64,000 nt of DNA from Fictibacillus nanhaiensis (GCA_016401345.1 JAEACG010000001.1:620001-684000); one strand, 5' to 3'; numbered from the stretch's first letter, positions 34,166-44,099 are shown. Notes: generated by a model from the sequence alone, not told the origin. Made by a program: numbers and translations.

Positions 34166-34195
34166 TTGACAGATCTCCACACAACGTTGTAGTAT
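34166..34195 (+). promoter_or_regulatory. promoter of the mtnKA S-box transcript
   Basis: TTGACA (34166-34171), an 18-bp spacer, then TAGTAT (34190-34195). TATAAC three bases further is an alternative -10. Confidence 0.6.
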
Positions 34196-34251
34196 AACGA
34201 TTATGAATTGCGTGAATATTGTTACGCATTAACAAAACGAATAATTTTGGT

Positions 34252-34475
34252 CTCTTATCAAGAGCAGGTGGAGGGATATGGCCCGATGAAACCCAGCAAC
34301 CGACCGTAATACCATTGTAAGATGGGGCGCCCGCATTATACGGGGAGCCGCTGATCTAGTCAGCGTATGGCACGGTGCTAATTCCGGCAAAACATTTTGT
34401 TTTGCTAAGATAAGAGGCGCGGGAAATCATCATTCCGAGCCTCTTTTCTTATACGAAAAGAGGCTCTTTTTATTT
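34252..34475 (+). ncRNA. S-box (SAM-I) riboswitch with terminator, upstream of mtnK
   Basis: P1 pairs CTCTTATCAAGAG (from 34252) with AGATAAGAG (to 34416). Core elements are GCAGGTGGAGGGA, GCCCGATGAAACC, CAGCAACC and CACGGTGCTAATTCC. The terminator GAGCCTCTTTT/AAAAGAGGCTC plus T lies at 34437-34475. The P3 region between CAACC and GGTGC is enlarged, with three extra small hairpins. It should reduce expression of mtnK, mtnA and the ABC importer when SAM is plentiful. Confidence 0.95.
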
Positions 34476-34503
34476 GTAAAAAAACTTTCCGGGGGGAAAA
34501 AAA

Positions 34504-35721
34504 ATGAGCGTACAAGTAAGACCTACATATGAACCGTTAAACGAACTGACAGTCCTTGATGTGGTAAAACCTTTAGCATTTTTTGATGCATCCGAACAAG
34601 ACCAACTGCATGTTAGAGAGATTGGAGATGGCAACTTAAACCTTGTCTTTCATATAGAAAGCACACTATCCAAAAAAGCTGTAATCGTTAAACAAGCACT
34701 TCCTTATGCAAAAGTGGTTGGAGAAAGTTGGCCGCTCACACTAGATCGTGCACGAATCGAGAGCGATGCGTTATTAACAGAAGCTGAATCCGTTCCTCAC
34801 TTAGTTCCGAAGGTTTTATTCTCAGATTCAACACTTGCTGTCACAGTTATGGAAGATTTGTCTGACCATGTCATCCTTCGAAAAGGACTTATTGACGGTC
34901 AAATTTATCCCAAACTTGCTGATGACATTGGAACATTTGCTGCAAAAACAGCTTTTTATTCTAGTGATTTCTACCTGCATCCTTTTGAAAAAAAAGAACA
35001 AGTTAAACAATTTTCAAACCCTGAACTTTGCAAGATCACGGAAGACTTAGTGTTCACTGATCCATTCTTCAATCATGATACAAATGACTTCCCTGCTGAA
35101 CTCCAAAGTGAAGTTGATGTAATTTGGAATGACAAAGAGCTTTTACAAGAGGTAGCTCAACTGCGACTATCATTCTTAACTAAAGCAGAAGTTCTTCTTC
35201 ATGGAGATCTACATTCTGGAAGTATTTTTGTAAAAAGCGATTCTACTAAAGTGATCGATCCTGAGTTTGCGTTCTATGGGCCAGCCGGATTCGATATCGC
35301 TCACTTCATAGCTAACCTTGCGCTTAATCATCTTTCTCAGAATGCACATGCAAAAGAGCCGTTTCATCGCGAATCTTTACAAACCTACCTGTTACAAACG
35401 ATCGAAAAGACTTGGGAAACATACACAAATACATTTACACAACTTTGGAACGAGAAAGCGACTGATCCTTTTGCCAAGATTGAAGGTGTTCTAGAGAATT
35501 TCTTAGTAAAAACGTTTCAAGAAGCGATTGGATTTGCTGGTTGTGAGATCATTCGAAGAACGATTGGACTTGCACACGTTGCTGATCTAGACACTATCCC
35601 CCAAAAAGAGGTCGAGCTCTTTTATAAAAAAACAGCACTAGCGTTAGGGGCAAAACTTGTTAAAAATCAAAGGAAACTTACAAACATCACAGAACTTACT
35701 GACTGGATTAGAGGTGCTTAA
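34504..35721 (+). CDS. mtnK: 5-methylthioribose kinase MtnK
   Basis: A 405-residue APH/choline-kinase-fold kinase. The catalytic loop is LLHGDLHSGSIFV, the metal-binding segment is VIDPEFAFYGPAGFD, and an ATP-binding glycine loop lies in EIGDGNLNLVFHI. It phosphorylates methylthioribose at C1, the entry of salvage. The start follows a GGGGGG site 9 bases upstream. mtnA begins directly after its stop. Confidence 0.95.
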   Translation: MSVQVRPTYEPLNELTVLDVVKPLAFFDASEQDQLHVREIGDGNLNLVFHIESTLSKKAVIVKQALPYAKVVGESWPLTLDRARIESDALLTEAESVPHLVPKVLFSDSTLAVTVMEDLSDHVILRKGLIDGQIYPKLADDIGTFAAKTAFYSSDFYLHPFEKKEQVKQFSNPELCKITEDLVFTDPFFNHDTNDFPAELQSEVDVIWNDKELLQEVAQLRLSFLTKAEVLLHGDLHSGSIFVKSDSTKVIDPEFAFYGPAGFDIAHFIANLALNHLSQNAHAKEPFHRESLQTYLLQTIEKTWETYTNTFTQLWNEKATDPFAKIEGVLENFLVKTFQEAIGFAGCEIIRRTIGLAHVADLDTIPQKEVELFYKKTALALGAKLVKNQRKLTNITELTDWIRGA

Positions 35722-36783
35722 ATGATGACTGTAGCAGAAAAATGGGTTCCTTCTGTTCGATACAGAGGTGACCATCTTCTTATATTAGATCAACAACAAC
35801 TTCCCCATCACACGGTTTACTTAAATGTAACCACGATTGAACACGTATGGGACGCAATTTCTAAGCTTAAAGTTCGAGGCGCGCCAGCAATTGGAATCGC
35901 TGCTGCATTCGGACTCGCACTATGGAGTAATTCTGAAAAAGAGGTGGATCATTCCTCGTTTTTAACTAAATTGCAAAGACAAAGAGATTACTTAGCGTCT
36001 TCCCGCCCTACCGCTGTCAATTTATTCTGGGCATTAGATCGTGTTGTTGCTTCTGCTCAACAATCAACTTCAGTAGAAGAGGCGAAAAGTAGAATTGAAG
36101 CTGAATCACTTTTAATTCAAGAAGAAGACGAGAATACATGCAGAAAGATCGGTGAGTACGCTTTGTCACTTCTCCAAGACGGAGACGCTGTCATGACGAT
36201 CTGTAATGCAGGTGCCATCGCGACAAGCAAATATGGAACAGCATTAGCTCCTTTTCATCTTGCTAAAGAACAAGGCTGGAACCTCTCTGTTTACGCGAAC
36301 GAAACTCGTCCTGTTTTACAAGGTTCTCGTTTAACAGCATGGGAGCTGCAAGCAAACGATATCGATGTGACCTTGATCACAGATAATATGGCAGCCCACA
36401 CGCTAAAAACAAAGAACATTAAAGCGGTGATCGTTGGATGTGACCGAGTGGCAGCGAATGGCGATACAGCTAACAAAATCGGAACTTTTGGTCTTGCGCT
36501 ACAAGCAAAAGCGCTTGGTATTCCCTTTTATGTCGCTTGTCCTCTTTCTACCTTAGATCTCAGTACAACAAGCGGTGATGATATTCCGATCGAAGAACGT
36601 CCGGAAGAAGAAGTCACGCATCTAAACGGTGTTCGCATTGCACCAGAAGGAATAAAAGTGTTCAATCCCGCTTTCGATGTAACTCCCGCTGAATACATCT
36701 CAGCGATCATAACTGAAAAAGGAATCATCAATGGCAATTATAAAGAAGCACTATCAACACTTAAGGAGGAAAAAAAGCATTGA
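35722..36783 (+). CDS. mtnA: methylthioribose-1-phosphate isomerase MtnA
   Basis: A 353-residue eIF2B-alpha-related isomerase. Signature elements are [14 protein letters not shown], the active-site Cys in CNAGAIAT and the Asp in [17 protein letters not shown]. It converts methylthioribose-1-phosphate to methylthioribulose-1-phosphate. Two successive ATGs (35722, 35725) are possible; the ribosome site GAGGTG lies in the end of mtnK. The stop overlaps the next start. Confidence 0.95.
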   Translation: MMTVAEKWVPSVRYRGDHLLILDQQQLPHHTVYLNVTTIEHVWDAISKLKVRGAPAIGIAAAFGLALWSNSEKEVDHSSFLTKLQRQRDYLASSRPTAVNLFWALDRVVASAQQSTSVEEAKSRIEAESLLIQEEDENTCRKIGEYALSLLQDGDAVMTICNAGAIATSKYGTALAPFHLAKEQGWNLSVYANETRPVLQGSRLTAWELQANDIDVTLITDNMAAHTLKTKNIKAVIVGCDRVAANGDTANKIGTFGLALQAKALGIPFYVACPLSTLDLSTTSGDDIPIEERPEEEVTHLNGVRIAPEGIKVFNPAFDVTPAEYISAIITEKGIINGNYKEALSTLKEEKKH

Positions 36784-37916
36784 GACCTTTTAGAATCTTG
36801 GCAACCGCTTGCCTAACATCAGCCTTGTTCTTAACAGGATGTACCAATGAGCAAGATGCTCTTTCCAATAAGACAGAAACAAAACCTGCTGCAGCAAATG
36901 AGTCACAATCAAATTCTACAGTAACTGCTTCAACGTCAAGCAAAGTTCCAAAACAACTTCAGAAGCCTTTAAAGATCGCTTCAATTAATCAGTTCTCTAT
37001 CGGTACTTTTTCTTCTCAATATATTAGTGGCGTAAAAAAGCAAGTGGAAGAGTTTGGCGGTGAAGTGCAAATTTATAACGCTGATAACGATCTTTCAAAA
37101 ATGGCAGCATATGTTGAAACAGCCGTTAACCAACAAGTTGATGGAATACTAATCGATCATGGTCGTGCAGATGCGATCGCTCCAAGTGTGAAAAAAGCAG
37201 TTGCAGCAGGAATACCAGTTGTCGCTTTTGATAGTGATATCAACATTCCAGGAGTAACTGTCATCGATCAGGATGACTATAGCCTTTCTTGGAATGCTTT
37301 ACGAAGCATGGCCCAAGACTTAAATGGTAAAGGTGAGATCGTATACGTTTGGGTAGGCGGTTTTACACCGATGGAACGAAGAAACGTTATGTATGAAGCT
37401 TTTAAGAAACGTTATCCTTCTATTAAAGAAATCGCTCGATTCGGTACAGCGACACAAAACACTGCACTTGATACACAGTCACAAATGGAAGCTTTACTAC
37501 AGAAATATCCGAAAAAAGGTGATATTGACGCTGTATTCGCTCCTTGGGACGAATTTGCTAAAGGCGTAACGCGTGCGATCCAACAAGCTGGACGTGACGA
37601 GATTAAAGTATATGGAATCGACTTAAGTGACGAAGATCTACAACTGATGCAAGAAGAAAACAGTCCATGGGTTTCAACAGCAGCAACAGATCCTGCTGAC
37701 GTTGGAAAGCTGCAAGTACGCTTTCTCTACCAAAAAGTAGCCGGTGAAGAAACACCACAAATTTATAGTGTTCAACCTCACCTTGTAGAAAAAGAGGATC
37801 TGCCAAAATCTAAGGTATCCATGGATGAAATCGGTAAGTACGTGGAAGGATGGGGCAAATCTGACGCGGGAACATCTCCATGGATGGAAAACTTAAGTAA
37901 GGATACCAAACAATGA
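36780..37916 (+). CDS. substrate-binding lipoprotein of an S-box-controlled ABC importer
   Basis: A 378-residue RbsB-type (periplasmic binding protein type 1) lipoprotein. The signal ends in FLTGC, followed by a Ser/Thr/Asn linker to about residue 60. Sugar-binding family features are [24 protein letters not shown] and [15 protein letters not shown]. The start is TTG at 36780 overlapping the mtnA stop, with AAGGAGG upstream. Being in one transcript with mtnK and mtnA and behind an S-box, it most likely binds methylthioribose. That is inference; the family also binds ribose, xylose and AI-2. Confidence 0.85.
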   Translation: MRPFRILATACLTSALFLTGCTNEQDALSNKTETKPAAANESQSNSTVTASTSSKVPKQLQKPLKIASINQFSIGTFSSQYISGVKKQVEEFGGEVQIYNADNDLSKMAAYVETAVNQQVDGILIDHGRADAIAPSVKKAVAAGIPVVAFDSDINIPGVTVIDQDDYSLSWNALRSMAQDLNGKGEIVYVWVGGFTPMERRNVMYEAFKKRYPSIKEIARFGTATQNTALDTQSQMEALLQKYPKKGDIDAVFAPWDEFAKGVTRAIQQAGRDEIKVYGIDLSDEDLQLMQEENSPWVSTAATDPADVGKLQVRFLYQKVAGEETPQIYSVQPHLVEKEDLPKSKVSMDEIGKYVEGWGKSDAGTSPWMENLSKDTKQ

Positions 37917-39418
37917 CGATACTCTCCTTAACTTCTATACAAAAATCATTTGGTGAACAGATTGTATTAAAAGGAGTGGACTTTACCGTAAAAAGCGGTG
38001 AGGTCCATGCTCTTTTAGGAGCCAATGGTGCAGGTAAAAGTACCCTTATGAAAATACTGTCTGGTGATTATGAACGTGATGGCGGTGTTATCACATTGAA
38101 TGAAAAAGAGCTGATTATTAAAACACCAGCTCATGCAAAAGAAGCAGGCATTGAAATGGTCGTTCAAGAAGTAGATACCGCCCTCGTTTCCTCATTAAGT
38201 ATCGCTGAGAACGTTACAATGAATACTTTTATCTCAGGACCTGCTTTTTTTTCTTGGAAAAAAAGATATAAAGTAGCCCAAGAGCTTTTGAACAGAGTTG
38301 GTCTACATCTTGACCCTGCCCTTCCTCTTTCTCATTGCTCTTTAGCTGAAAAACAGTTAGTTCTCATTGCAAAAGCCATTTCTCGGAATATATCTTTTAT
38401 TATTCTTGATGAACCTACAGCCGCACTTAGTACGAAAGAAGCTCAGCATCTTTTCTCTGTACTTCGTGAACTTCAAAAGCAAGGTGTTGGCATTATCTAT
38501 ATTTCACACCGTTTACCTGAAGTCATGGAGTTGTCGACTAGAGTAACCGTCTTAAAAGATGGGTATGTGACGCTTCAAAAAGAAACGTCTGACTGCTCTT
38601 CTGAAGAAATAGTTCGCGCGATGCTAGGCAATGAATTGGTTGAACTCTTAAACGATGAAGAAGACAGAATACTAGGCGCTACCCTTTTAGAAGCCAAACA
38701 TTTCAGTGTTCCTGCTACCAATGAATCTGTATCTTTTTCCGTTCGAGAAGGTGAAATTGTTGGCGTTGCCGGATTAGTAGGTGCAGGAAAGACCGAAACG
38801 GCGAGAGCATTATTTGGTGCAGATCCCTCTAGAGACTCTATTTACATGAAAGGAAAAAAAGTTAGAATCTCTAACCCTCAAAAAGCCATTTCTGCTGGTA
38901 TCGGTTTTGTTCCAGAAGAACGCCGTAAAGAAGGAATACTCGTGGATTACAATGTGATTGAGAACTTAACACTACCCGTCTTAAAACAGTTTACCAAGTT
39001 TGGGTTTATCCAAAGAAAACGCGAAAAAACAGAAGCTGAGAAATGGATCAAACAGCTCGGTATCAAGACACAAAAATCGTCTCTTCTTCTGAACCATTTA
39101 AGCGGAGGTAATCAGCAAAAAGCTTCGATCGGTAAATGGCTTCTTACGGACGGAGATGTATTTATTTTCGATGAGCCGACAAAAGGAATAGATGTTGGTG
39201 CTAAGCAAGATGTGTTTCAATGCATCAAAAACTTAGCTGCAAACAAAAAAGGAATTCTCTATTTCACGAGTGAGATACAAGAACTACTCGCTTTTTGTGA
39301 CCGCATCCTCATTATGTACGATGGTAAAATTGCTGGAGAATTAAACAAACACGAAGCTACCACTGAAAAAATTATGCACTATGCAACTGGAGGTCATTAT
39401 GGCACAGTACGTTCATAA
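37913..39418 (+). CDS. ABC importer ATPase, RbsA-type (two nucleotide-binding domains)
   Basis: 501 residues with two ABC domains, as in ribose-type importers. The first has Walker A GANGAGKST and Walker B FIILDEPTAAL. The second has GLVGAGKTET, signature LSGGNQQKASIGKWL and Walker B FIFDEPTKGIDVG. The first domain's signature is degenerate (LSHCSLAEKQLV) instead of LSxGxxQ, and the second Walker A ends KTET. The start overlaps the lipoprotein stop as ATGA. Confidence 0.9.
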   Translation: MTILSLTSIQKSFGEQIVLKGVDFTVKSGEVHALLGANGAGKSTLMKILSGDYERDGGVITLNEKELIIKTPAHAKEAGIEMVVQEVDTALVSSLSIAENVTMNTFISGPAFFSWKKRYKVAQELLNRVGLHLDPALPLSHCSLAEKQLVLIAKAISRNISFIILDEPTAALSTKEAQHLFSVLRELQKQGVGIIYISHRLPEVMELSTRVTVLKDGYVTLQKETSDCSSEEIVRAMLGNELVELLNDEEDRILGATLLEAKHFSVPATNESVSFSVREGEIVGVAGLVGAGKTETARALFGADPSRDSIYMKGKKVRISNPQKAISAGIGFVPEERRKEGILVDYNVIENLTLPVLKQFTKFGFIQRKREKTEAEKWIKQLGIKTQKSSLLLNHLSGGNQQKASIGKWLLTDGDVFIFDEPTKGIDVGAKQDVFQCIKNLAANKKGILYFTSEIQELLAFCDRILIMYDGKIAGELNKHEATTEKIMHYATGGHYGTVRS

Positions 39419-40436
39419 AGAACATGTTGAGAACGACATAAACACTACTAAACCCTCACTTCAAGAAAAGGTCTTTCCTTTTCTTTACCGATACGGCACG
39501 CTTCTTGTCATATTATTAACCGTAATCGGCTTTAGTCTAGCAAACGACAAGTTCTTAAGCTATCAAAACTTTACGGATATTTTACGCTCTGTTTCCATTA
39601 TTACATTGCTTGCGATCGGTGTTACCATCTCTTTAATCGTTGGTGGCTTTGACCTTTCTGTCGGATCAACGGCAAGCCTTGCGACCGTTACGAGTGCTGC
39701 GGCTCTTGTTCTGTATCGCCAAGAAACGATTATCGCCATTCTCATTCCCATTGCTATTGGTTTATTAGTAGGACTATTAAACTCGTTCTTCGTTGTAAAA
39801 GTAAGACTTCCAGATCTGCTCGCAACTCTTGCAGTTATGTATATAATCAATGGATTGCACCTTACCTTCACAAAAGGATTTTCGATCTATAACAACATGC
39901 CTTTGTCAGAAGGTGGAACAGCTCCTGGGGTTTTTCTTCCTTCTTTCTTATTTATCGGTCAAGGTGAAATATGGTCGGTTCCAGTTCCCGTCATTATCAT
40001 GCTGATCGCCGTTATTGTCGTTCATATCATTCTACAGCAGACTAGGTTTGGAAGATTATTGTATATTACAGGTGGAAATGAAGAAGCAGCTCGTCTATCT
40101 GGTGTCCCTGTTCAGCGTTACAAGATGTATGCTTATCTTTTATCTGCATTCTTTGCCACTCTTGCTGGTATTCTATTAGCATCACGAATCGGAACCGGCC
40201 AAGTTTCTGCTGGTGCTCCTTTGTTAATGGATGGTGTTGCAGCTGCATTTATTGGCTTTTCTGTTTTTGGTGCAGGGAAACCGAATGTGATCGGTACTTT
40301 TGTTGGTGCTGTTTTGATCGGTATACTTCTTAATGGTTTAACGATGTTAAACATTCCGTACTACGCACAAGATATCGTAAAAGGTTCTATACTGATTGGT
40401 GCCCTAGCATTTATGTATTATGAAAAGAAAAAATAG
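39399..40436 (+). CDS. ABC importer permease, RbsC-type
   Basis: A 345-residue permease with eight to ten membrane helices. Family signatures are IVGGFDLSVGS and GGNEEAARLSGVPVQRYKM, the loop that contacts the ATPase. Only one permease gene is present, so a homodimer is likely. The ATG at 39399 has GGAGGTCATT and overlaps the ATPase gene by 20 bp. It is the last gene of the mtnKA-ABC operon and ends at a terminator. Confidence 0.9.
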   Translation: MAQYVHKEHVENDINTTKPSLQEKVFPFLYRYGTLLVILLTVIGFSLANDKFLSYQNFTDILRSVSIITLLAIGVTISLIVGGFDLSVGSTASLATVTSAAALVLYRQETIIAILIPIAIGLLVGLLNSFFVVKVRLPDLLATLAVMYIINGLHLTFTKGFSIYNNMPLSEGGTAPGVFLPSFLFIGQGEIWSVPVPVIIMLIAVIVVHIILQQTRFGRLLYITGGNEEAARLSGVPVQRYKMYAYLLSAFFATLAGILLASRIGTGQVSAGAPLLMDGVAAAFIGFSVFGAGKPNVIGTFVGAVLIGILLNGLTMLNIPYYAQDIVKGSILIGALAFMYYEKKK

Positions 40437-40446
40437 CACGAACAAA

Positions 40447-40482
40447 AACAGCACTTCCTTTACGGAGTTGTGCTGTTTTTTT
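40447..40482. terminator. intrinsic terminator of the mtnKA-ABC operon
   Basis: AACAGCAC (40447-40454) pairs with GTGCTGTT (40470-40477), followed by T. It overlaps the end of the converging EAL gene. Confidence 0.75.
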
Positions 40483-42238
40483 CTGCCAGAAACTTCTTTA
40501 AGAACTCACTCGCTTCATAAGCAGGCATAGGCTTACTGATTATATAGCCTTGTGCAGTATGACAGCCATATTCTTGAAGTAATTTCATCTGTTCATATGT
40601 TTCTACACCTTCTGCCACCGTAGAAAGAGAAAGACCTTCACACATCATGATGATCGCTTTTATGATTGCTGCATCACTCGTATTAAAAAAGTCATCACTA
40701 AGATGTCTGATAAAGCTTTGATCAATTTTTAAATAATCGACCGGAAAATCTTTTAAATAACTAAGAGAACTGTAACCTGTACCAAAGTCGTCGATCGATA
40801 AACGAACACCTAGCTCTCTTAATTCTTGCATGATGCTGATGCTGTATTGGACGTTTTGTATCATCGTACTCTCTGTTAATTCTAGGTGTAAATATTCAGC
40901 TGATATTCCTGCTGTTTCTATCGCTTCTTTTACTTCATATACAAATGATAACCTTTGAAACTGTCTGCCTGAAACATTTACAGAGATAGAAAGATGAGGC
41001 GCGCCATCATCATGCCATCTTTTTAGCTGCTTACAAGACTCGAATAGAACAAACCGACCGATCTCATCAATAAGTCCGATCTCTTCAGCTAAAGGTATGA
41101 ACTGCATCGGAGATACCAGACCTAAGTCAGGATGATTCCATCTTACAAGCGCCTCAAATCCGAGGACCATTTCCGTTTTCAAACAAAATTGAGGTTGAAA
41201 ATAAGGTTCTAGCTCACCCTTTTGAACCGCCTTACGCAAAAAGCCTTCTAGCTTTAGCCTTTCAAGTGTGAATGCGTTCATATCTCCGGTAAAGAATTCA
41301 CGTTTCCCACGGCCCTTTTCTTTTGCTTTATGCAGAGCCGTGTCAGCATTCTTTATAAGAACATCAGCACTTGTACTGTCATTTGGATAGATACTGACAC
41401 CGATTGACGTACTAACCGTATACTCTTGTCCATCAAGATAGATCGGTAATTGAAGTGCTTCTTCAATCCGATCTGCTGTATCGATCACGTCTGCTGGCTT
41501 TTCAATCGTCAAGATTAACGTAAATAAGTCCCCCGCGAACCGGCATAGCAAATCTTGACTATGGATTACTTGTCTAAGCTGATTGCTTACATGCCTTAAC
41601 ACAACGTCTCCGATATGATGACCTAAACTCTCATTTATGATCTTAAAATGATCAATATCCACAAACATCACAGCTAATAAGTGGTTTCCAGAATCACTTT
41701 CAGAAACAAGTTCTCTCAGCCTTTTTTCAAATAAACTTCTGTTCGGTAAACCGGTTAACGAATCGTGGAACGCTAGCTGTTCGATCTCTTCTTCCGCTTT
41801 TTGCTGCCAGGTAATGTTCTTTCCGATCCCATATACACCAACTACTTGATCGTTTACGACGATTGGAATGTTCGTGATGCTGCTTAAAATGTGTCCGCCA
41901 TCTTTTTTCTTGATACTCGCTATAAAATTTTGCGGTTTATCATGTACGGCGAGCCTGAAGTGTTCAACAACCCGTTTATGATCTTCATCGCACACAAATT
42001 GCAGAGCGTGGGTTGAGAGTAACTCTTCTTCTGAATATGCTAAAGACTGAACGAGCGCATGGTTCACACTCGTTATATAACCTTGTAGATCCATAGAATA
42101 GATCATATCAGGATTATGATCGAACAACGATTTATAACGTTGTTCAGATTCAATTAGATTATCATTAAGCTCTTCCATCTCTTTCGTATTCATCTTGATT
42201 AAATGAGATAGCGCTAAATATTCATCCATCTCTTTCAT
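40460..42238 (-). CDS. PAS-GGDEF-EAL protein, probable c-di-GMP phosphodiesterase
   Basis: 592 residues, no membrane helices. A PAS domain (about 33-145; SLFDHNPDMIYSMD) precedes a GGDEF domain (about 155-315) and an EAL domain (about 330-585). The GGDEF signature reads AGDLF, so cyclase activity is unlikely. The EAL domain keeps GFEALVRW, the metal and catalytic segments DDFGTGYSS and KIDQSFI, and AEGVET, so hydrolysis of c-di-GMP is plausible, possibly with GTP-binding regulation by the GGDEF. The start at 42238 has GAGGTGTAAGA. The PAS ligand is unknown. Confidence 0.88.
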   Translation of the reverse strand: MKEMDEYLALSHLIKMNTKEMEELNDNLIESEQRYKSLFDHNPDMIYSMDLQGYITSVNHALVQSLAYSEEELLSTHALQFVCDEDHKRVVEHFRLAVHDKPQNFIASIKKKDGGHILSSITNIPIVVNDQVVGVYGIGKNITWQQKAEEEIEQLAFHDSLTGLPNRSLFEKRLRELVSESDSGNHLLAVMFVDIDHFKIINESLGHHIGDVVLRHVSNQLRQVIHSQDLLCRFAGDLFTLILTIEKPADVIDTADRIEEALQLPIYLDGQEYTVSTSIGVSIYPNDSTSADVLIKNADTALHKAKEKGRGKREFFTGDMNAFTLERLKLEGFLRKAVQKGELEPYFQPQFCLKTEMVLGFEALVRWNHPDLGLVSPMQFIPLAEEIGLIDEIGRFVLFESCKQLKRWHDDGAPHLSISVNVSGRQFQRLSFVYEVKEAIETAGISAEYLHLELTESTMIQNVQYSISIMQELRELGVRLSIDDFGTGYSSLSYLKDFPVDYLKIDQSFIRHLSDDFFNTSDAAIIKAIIMMCEGLSLSTVAEGVETYEQMKLLQEYGCHTAQGYIISKPMPAYEASEFLKKFLAEKNSTTP

Positions 42239-42350
42239 TCTTACACCTCATCTGTCCAATGAACCAATTTATAAAGTGATACGTGCTATCATTTATATCG
42301 GTGTACAGGAGGCATTGTTAACAAAACAAAGATTGGTTATTTTATCCAAT

Positions 42351-42378
42351 AAAAAAAGCCGTCCTGCAAGGGCGGCTT
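42351..42378 (-). terminator. intrinsic terminator after yisL
   Basis: On the minus strand AAGCCGCCC and GGACGGCTT pair with one mismatch and a 5-nt loop, then T. Confidence 0.75.
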
Positions 42379-42386
42379 AAAACGCA

Positions 42387-42743
42387 TTAACCAAGTACAG
42401 AATAACCGTAAAATAGTACTAACAATAAAGTAATCCAGAAAAACACCCAATTGAGCAGGCGGCTCTCACCACGTTTTCTTTGAACAAGGATGATTTCCAT
42501 TAAACCAATGAGGACTACTCCTAAAGTTCCTTTAATAATTATCGGCCCTTGATTAACAATTCCTGGATTGGTTAAATAACCAGCCAGCATGTGACCACCT
42601 GTTGCCAGAATCGCTAAGTACAGAACGCGCAGTATCATATGCAAAATTTTCGATTTTTTTCCTACATTTTTTTTGTATAGCATATACGTTACAAAAAACA
42701 AAATTAATGCCAGAAACCACGATGTTACATGAGCATGAATCAT
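42387..42743 (-). CDS. yisL: YisL-like membrane protein (UPF0344)
   Basis: A 118-residue protein with four membrane helices, beginning MIHAHVTSWFLALILFF and containing KILHMILRVLYLAIL and GLMEIIL, which match the UPF0344/YisL family (DUF1516). The function is unknown. In B. subtilis yisL lies next to yisK, and a yisK gene is present at 46665 here, separated by rocD and two dehydrogenase-type genes, so the neighbourhood has been rearranged. The ATG is preceded by AGGAGG. Confidence 0.85.
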   Translation of the reverse strand: MIHAHVTSWFLALILFFVTYMLYKKNVGKKSKILHMILRVLYLAILATGGHMLAGYLTNPGIVNQGPIIIKGTLGVVLIGLMEIILVQRKRGESRLLNWVFFWITLLLVLFYGYSVLG

Positions 42744-42840
42744 AAATATATCCTCCTATGTATAATTCTCCATATTACTATACCATGAACTGCTATGAAC
42801 TAGGCAATCAAAAGAGTTCCCTCTGTAAAGTAAGCACTTT

Positions 42841-42859
42841 CATTGCTATAATAGCAATG
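42841..42859 (+). promoter_or_regulatory. 19-bp palindrome overlapping the rocD -10 box
   Basis: CATTGCTAT-A-ATAGCAATG is perfectly palindromic, and its centre contains TATAAT (42847-42852). The -35 (TGTAAA at 42824) is weak. The placement suggests a repressor site or an activator-dependent promoter for rocD. The regulator is unknown. Confidence 0.5.
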
Positions 42860-42890
42860 TGAGAAATCTTGCAGAATAGAGGTGTTTCCT

Positions 42891-44099
42891 TTGAAACAGA
42901 CAGAAACGAGAAATACGGAAACTGTAATTTCTAAAACGGAACAATATGGTGCACAAAACTATCATCCGCTTCCTATCGTTATCTCGGTAGCTGAAGGTGT
43001 ATGGGTAACAGATCCGGAAGGTAACCGCTACATGGACATGCTTAGTGCATATTCTGCGGTAAACCAAGGACACCGCCACCCTAAGATCATTCAAGCACTA
43101 AAAGACCAAGCAGACAAAGTTACATTAACATCACGCGCATTTCATAACGATCAGCTTGGTGACTTTTATGAAAAAGTATCAAGCCTAACAAAAAAAGATA
43201 TGGTGTTACCGATGAACACTGGTGCAGAAGCTGTTGAAACAGCTATTAAGGCTGTTCGCCGCTGGGCATATGATGTTAAAGGTGTTGCGGATAATCAAGC
43301 AGAGATCATCGTATGTGAAGGAAACTTCCATGGACGCACGATGACTGCAGTTTCGATGTCATCTGATCCTGATTACCAACGTGGGTTCGGTCCTATGCTA
43401 CCAGGAATCAAAGTGATTCCTTACGGTGACTTAGACGCCCTGAAAGCAGCTATTACACCTAATACCGCTGCATTCATTCTAGAGCCAATCCAAGGTGAAG
43501 CGGGAATCGTTATTCCACGTGAAGGTTTCTTGAAAGAAGCGCTTGACGTTTGTAAGTCTGAAAATGTACTCTTTGTTGCAGACGAGATTCAATCTGGACT
43601 TGGCCGTTCTGGCAAAATGTTTGCTTGTGACTGGGAAGAGATCGAGCCAGACATGTACATCTTAGGAAAAGCACTTGGCGGCGGCGTAATGCCAATCTCT
43701 TGTGTAGCAGCAAACCGTGAAGTACTTGGTGTGTTCAATCCTGGATCACACGGATCAACTTTTGGAGGAAACCCGCTTTCTTGTGCGGTATCAGTCGCTT
43801 CTGTAGACGTGCTTGTAGAAGAAAACTTGGTTGAACGTTCGCTTAAACTGGGTGAATATTTCTTAGGCGAGTTAAAGAAGATTGATAATCCAGTGATCAA
43901 GGAAGTTCGCGGTAAAGGTCTGTTCATTGGTGTTGAACTGAACGAACCAGCTCGTCCATATTGTGAGCGTTTAAAAGAGCAAGGCTTGTTATGTAAAGAA
44001 ACACACGAAAACGTTATTCGTTTCGCACCGCCATTAATCATTTCTGATGAAGATCTAGATTGGGCGATCGAACGCATTAAAAACGTACTTTCTGTTTAA
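42891..44099 (+). CDS. rocD: ornithine aminotransferase RocD
   Basis: A 402-residue class III aminotransferase matching Bacillus RocD. The PLP Lys is in [10 protein letters not shown], with [13 protein letters not shown] and EPIQGEAGI also present. It converts ornithine to glutamate semialdehyde in arginine and ornithine catabolism. The start is TTG at 42891 with AGAGGTG upstream. The GTG at 42882 lies within the ribosome site and would be too early. No rocE or rocF accompanies it, so it is a single-gene unit ending at a strong terminator. Confidence 0.92.
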   Translation: MKQTETRNTETVISKTEQYGAQNYHPLPIVISVAEGVWVTDPEGNRYMDMLSAYSAVNQGHRHPKIIQALKDQADKVTLTSRAFHNDQLGDFYEKVSSLTKKDMVLPMNTGAEAVETAIKAVRRWAYDVKGVADNQAEIIVCEGNFHGRTMTAVSMSSDPDYQRGFGPMLPGIKVIPYGDLDALKAAITPNTAAFILEPIQGEAGIVIPREGFLKEALDVCKSENVLFVADEIQSGLGRSGKMFACDWEEIEPDMYILGKALGGGVMPISCVAANREVLGVFNPGSHGSTFGGNPLSCAVSVASVDVLVEENLVERSLKLGEYFLGELKKIDNPVIKEVRGKGLFIGVELNEPARPYCERLKEQGLLCKETHENVIRFAPPLIISDEDLDWAIERIKNVLSV

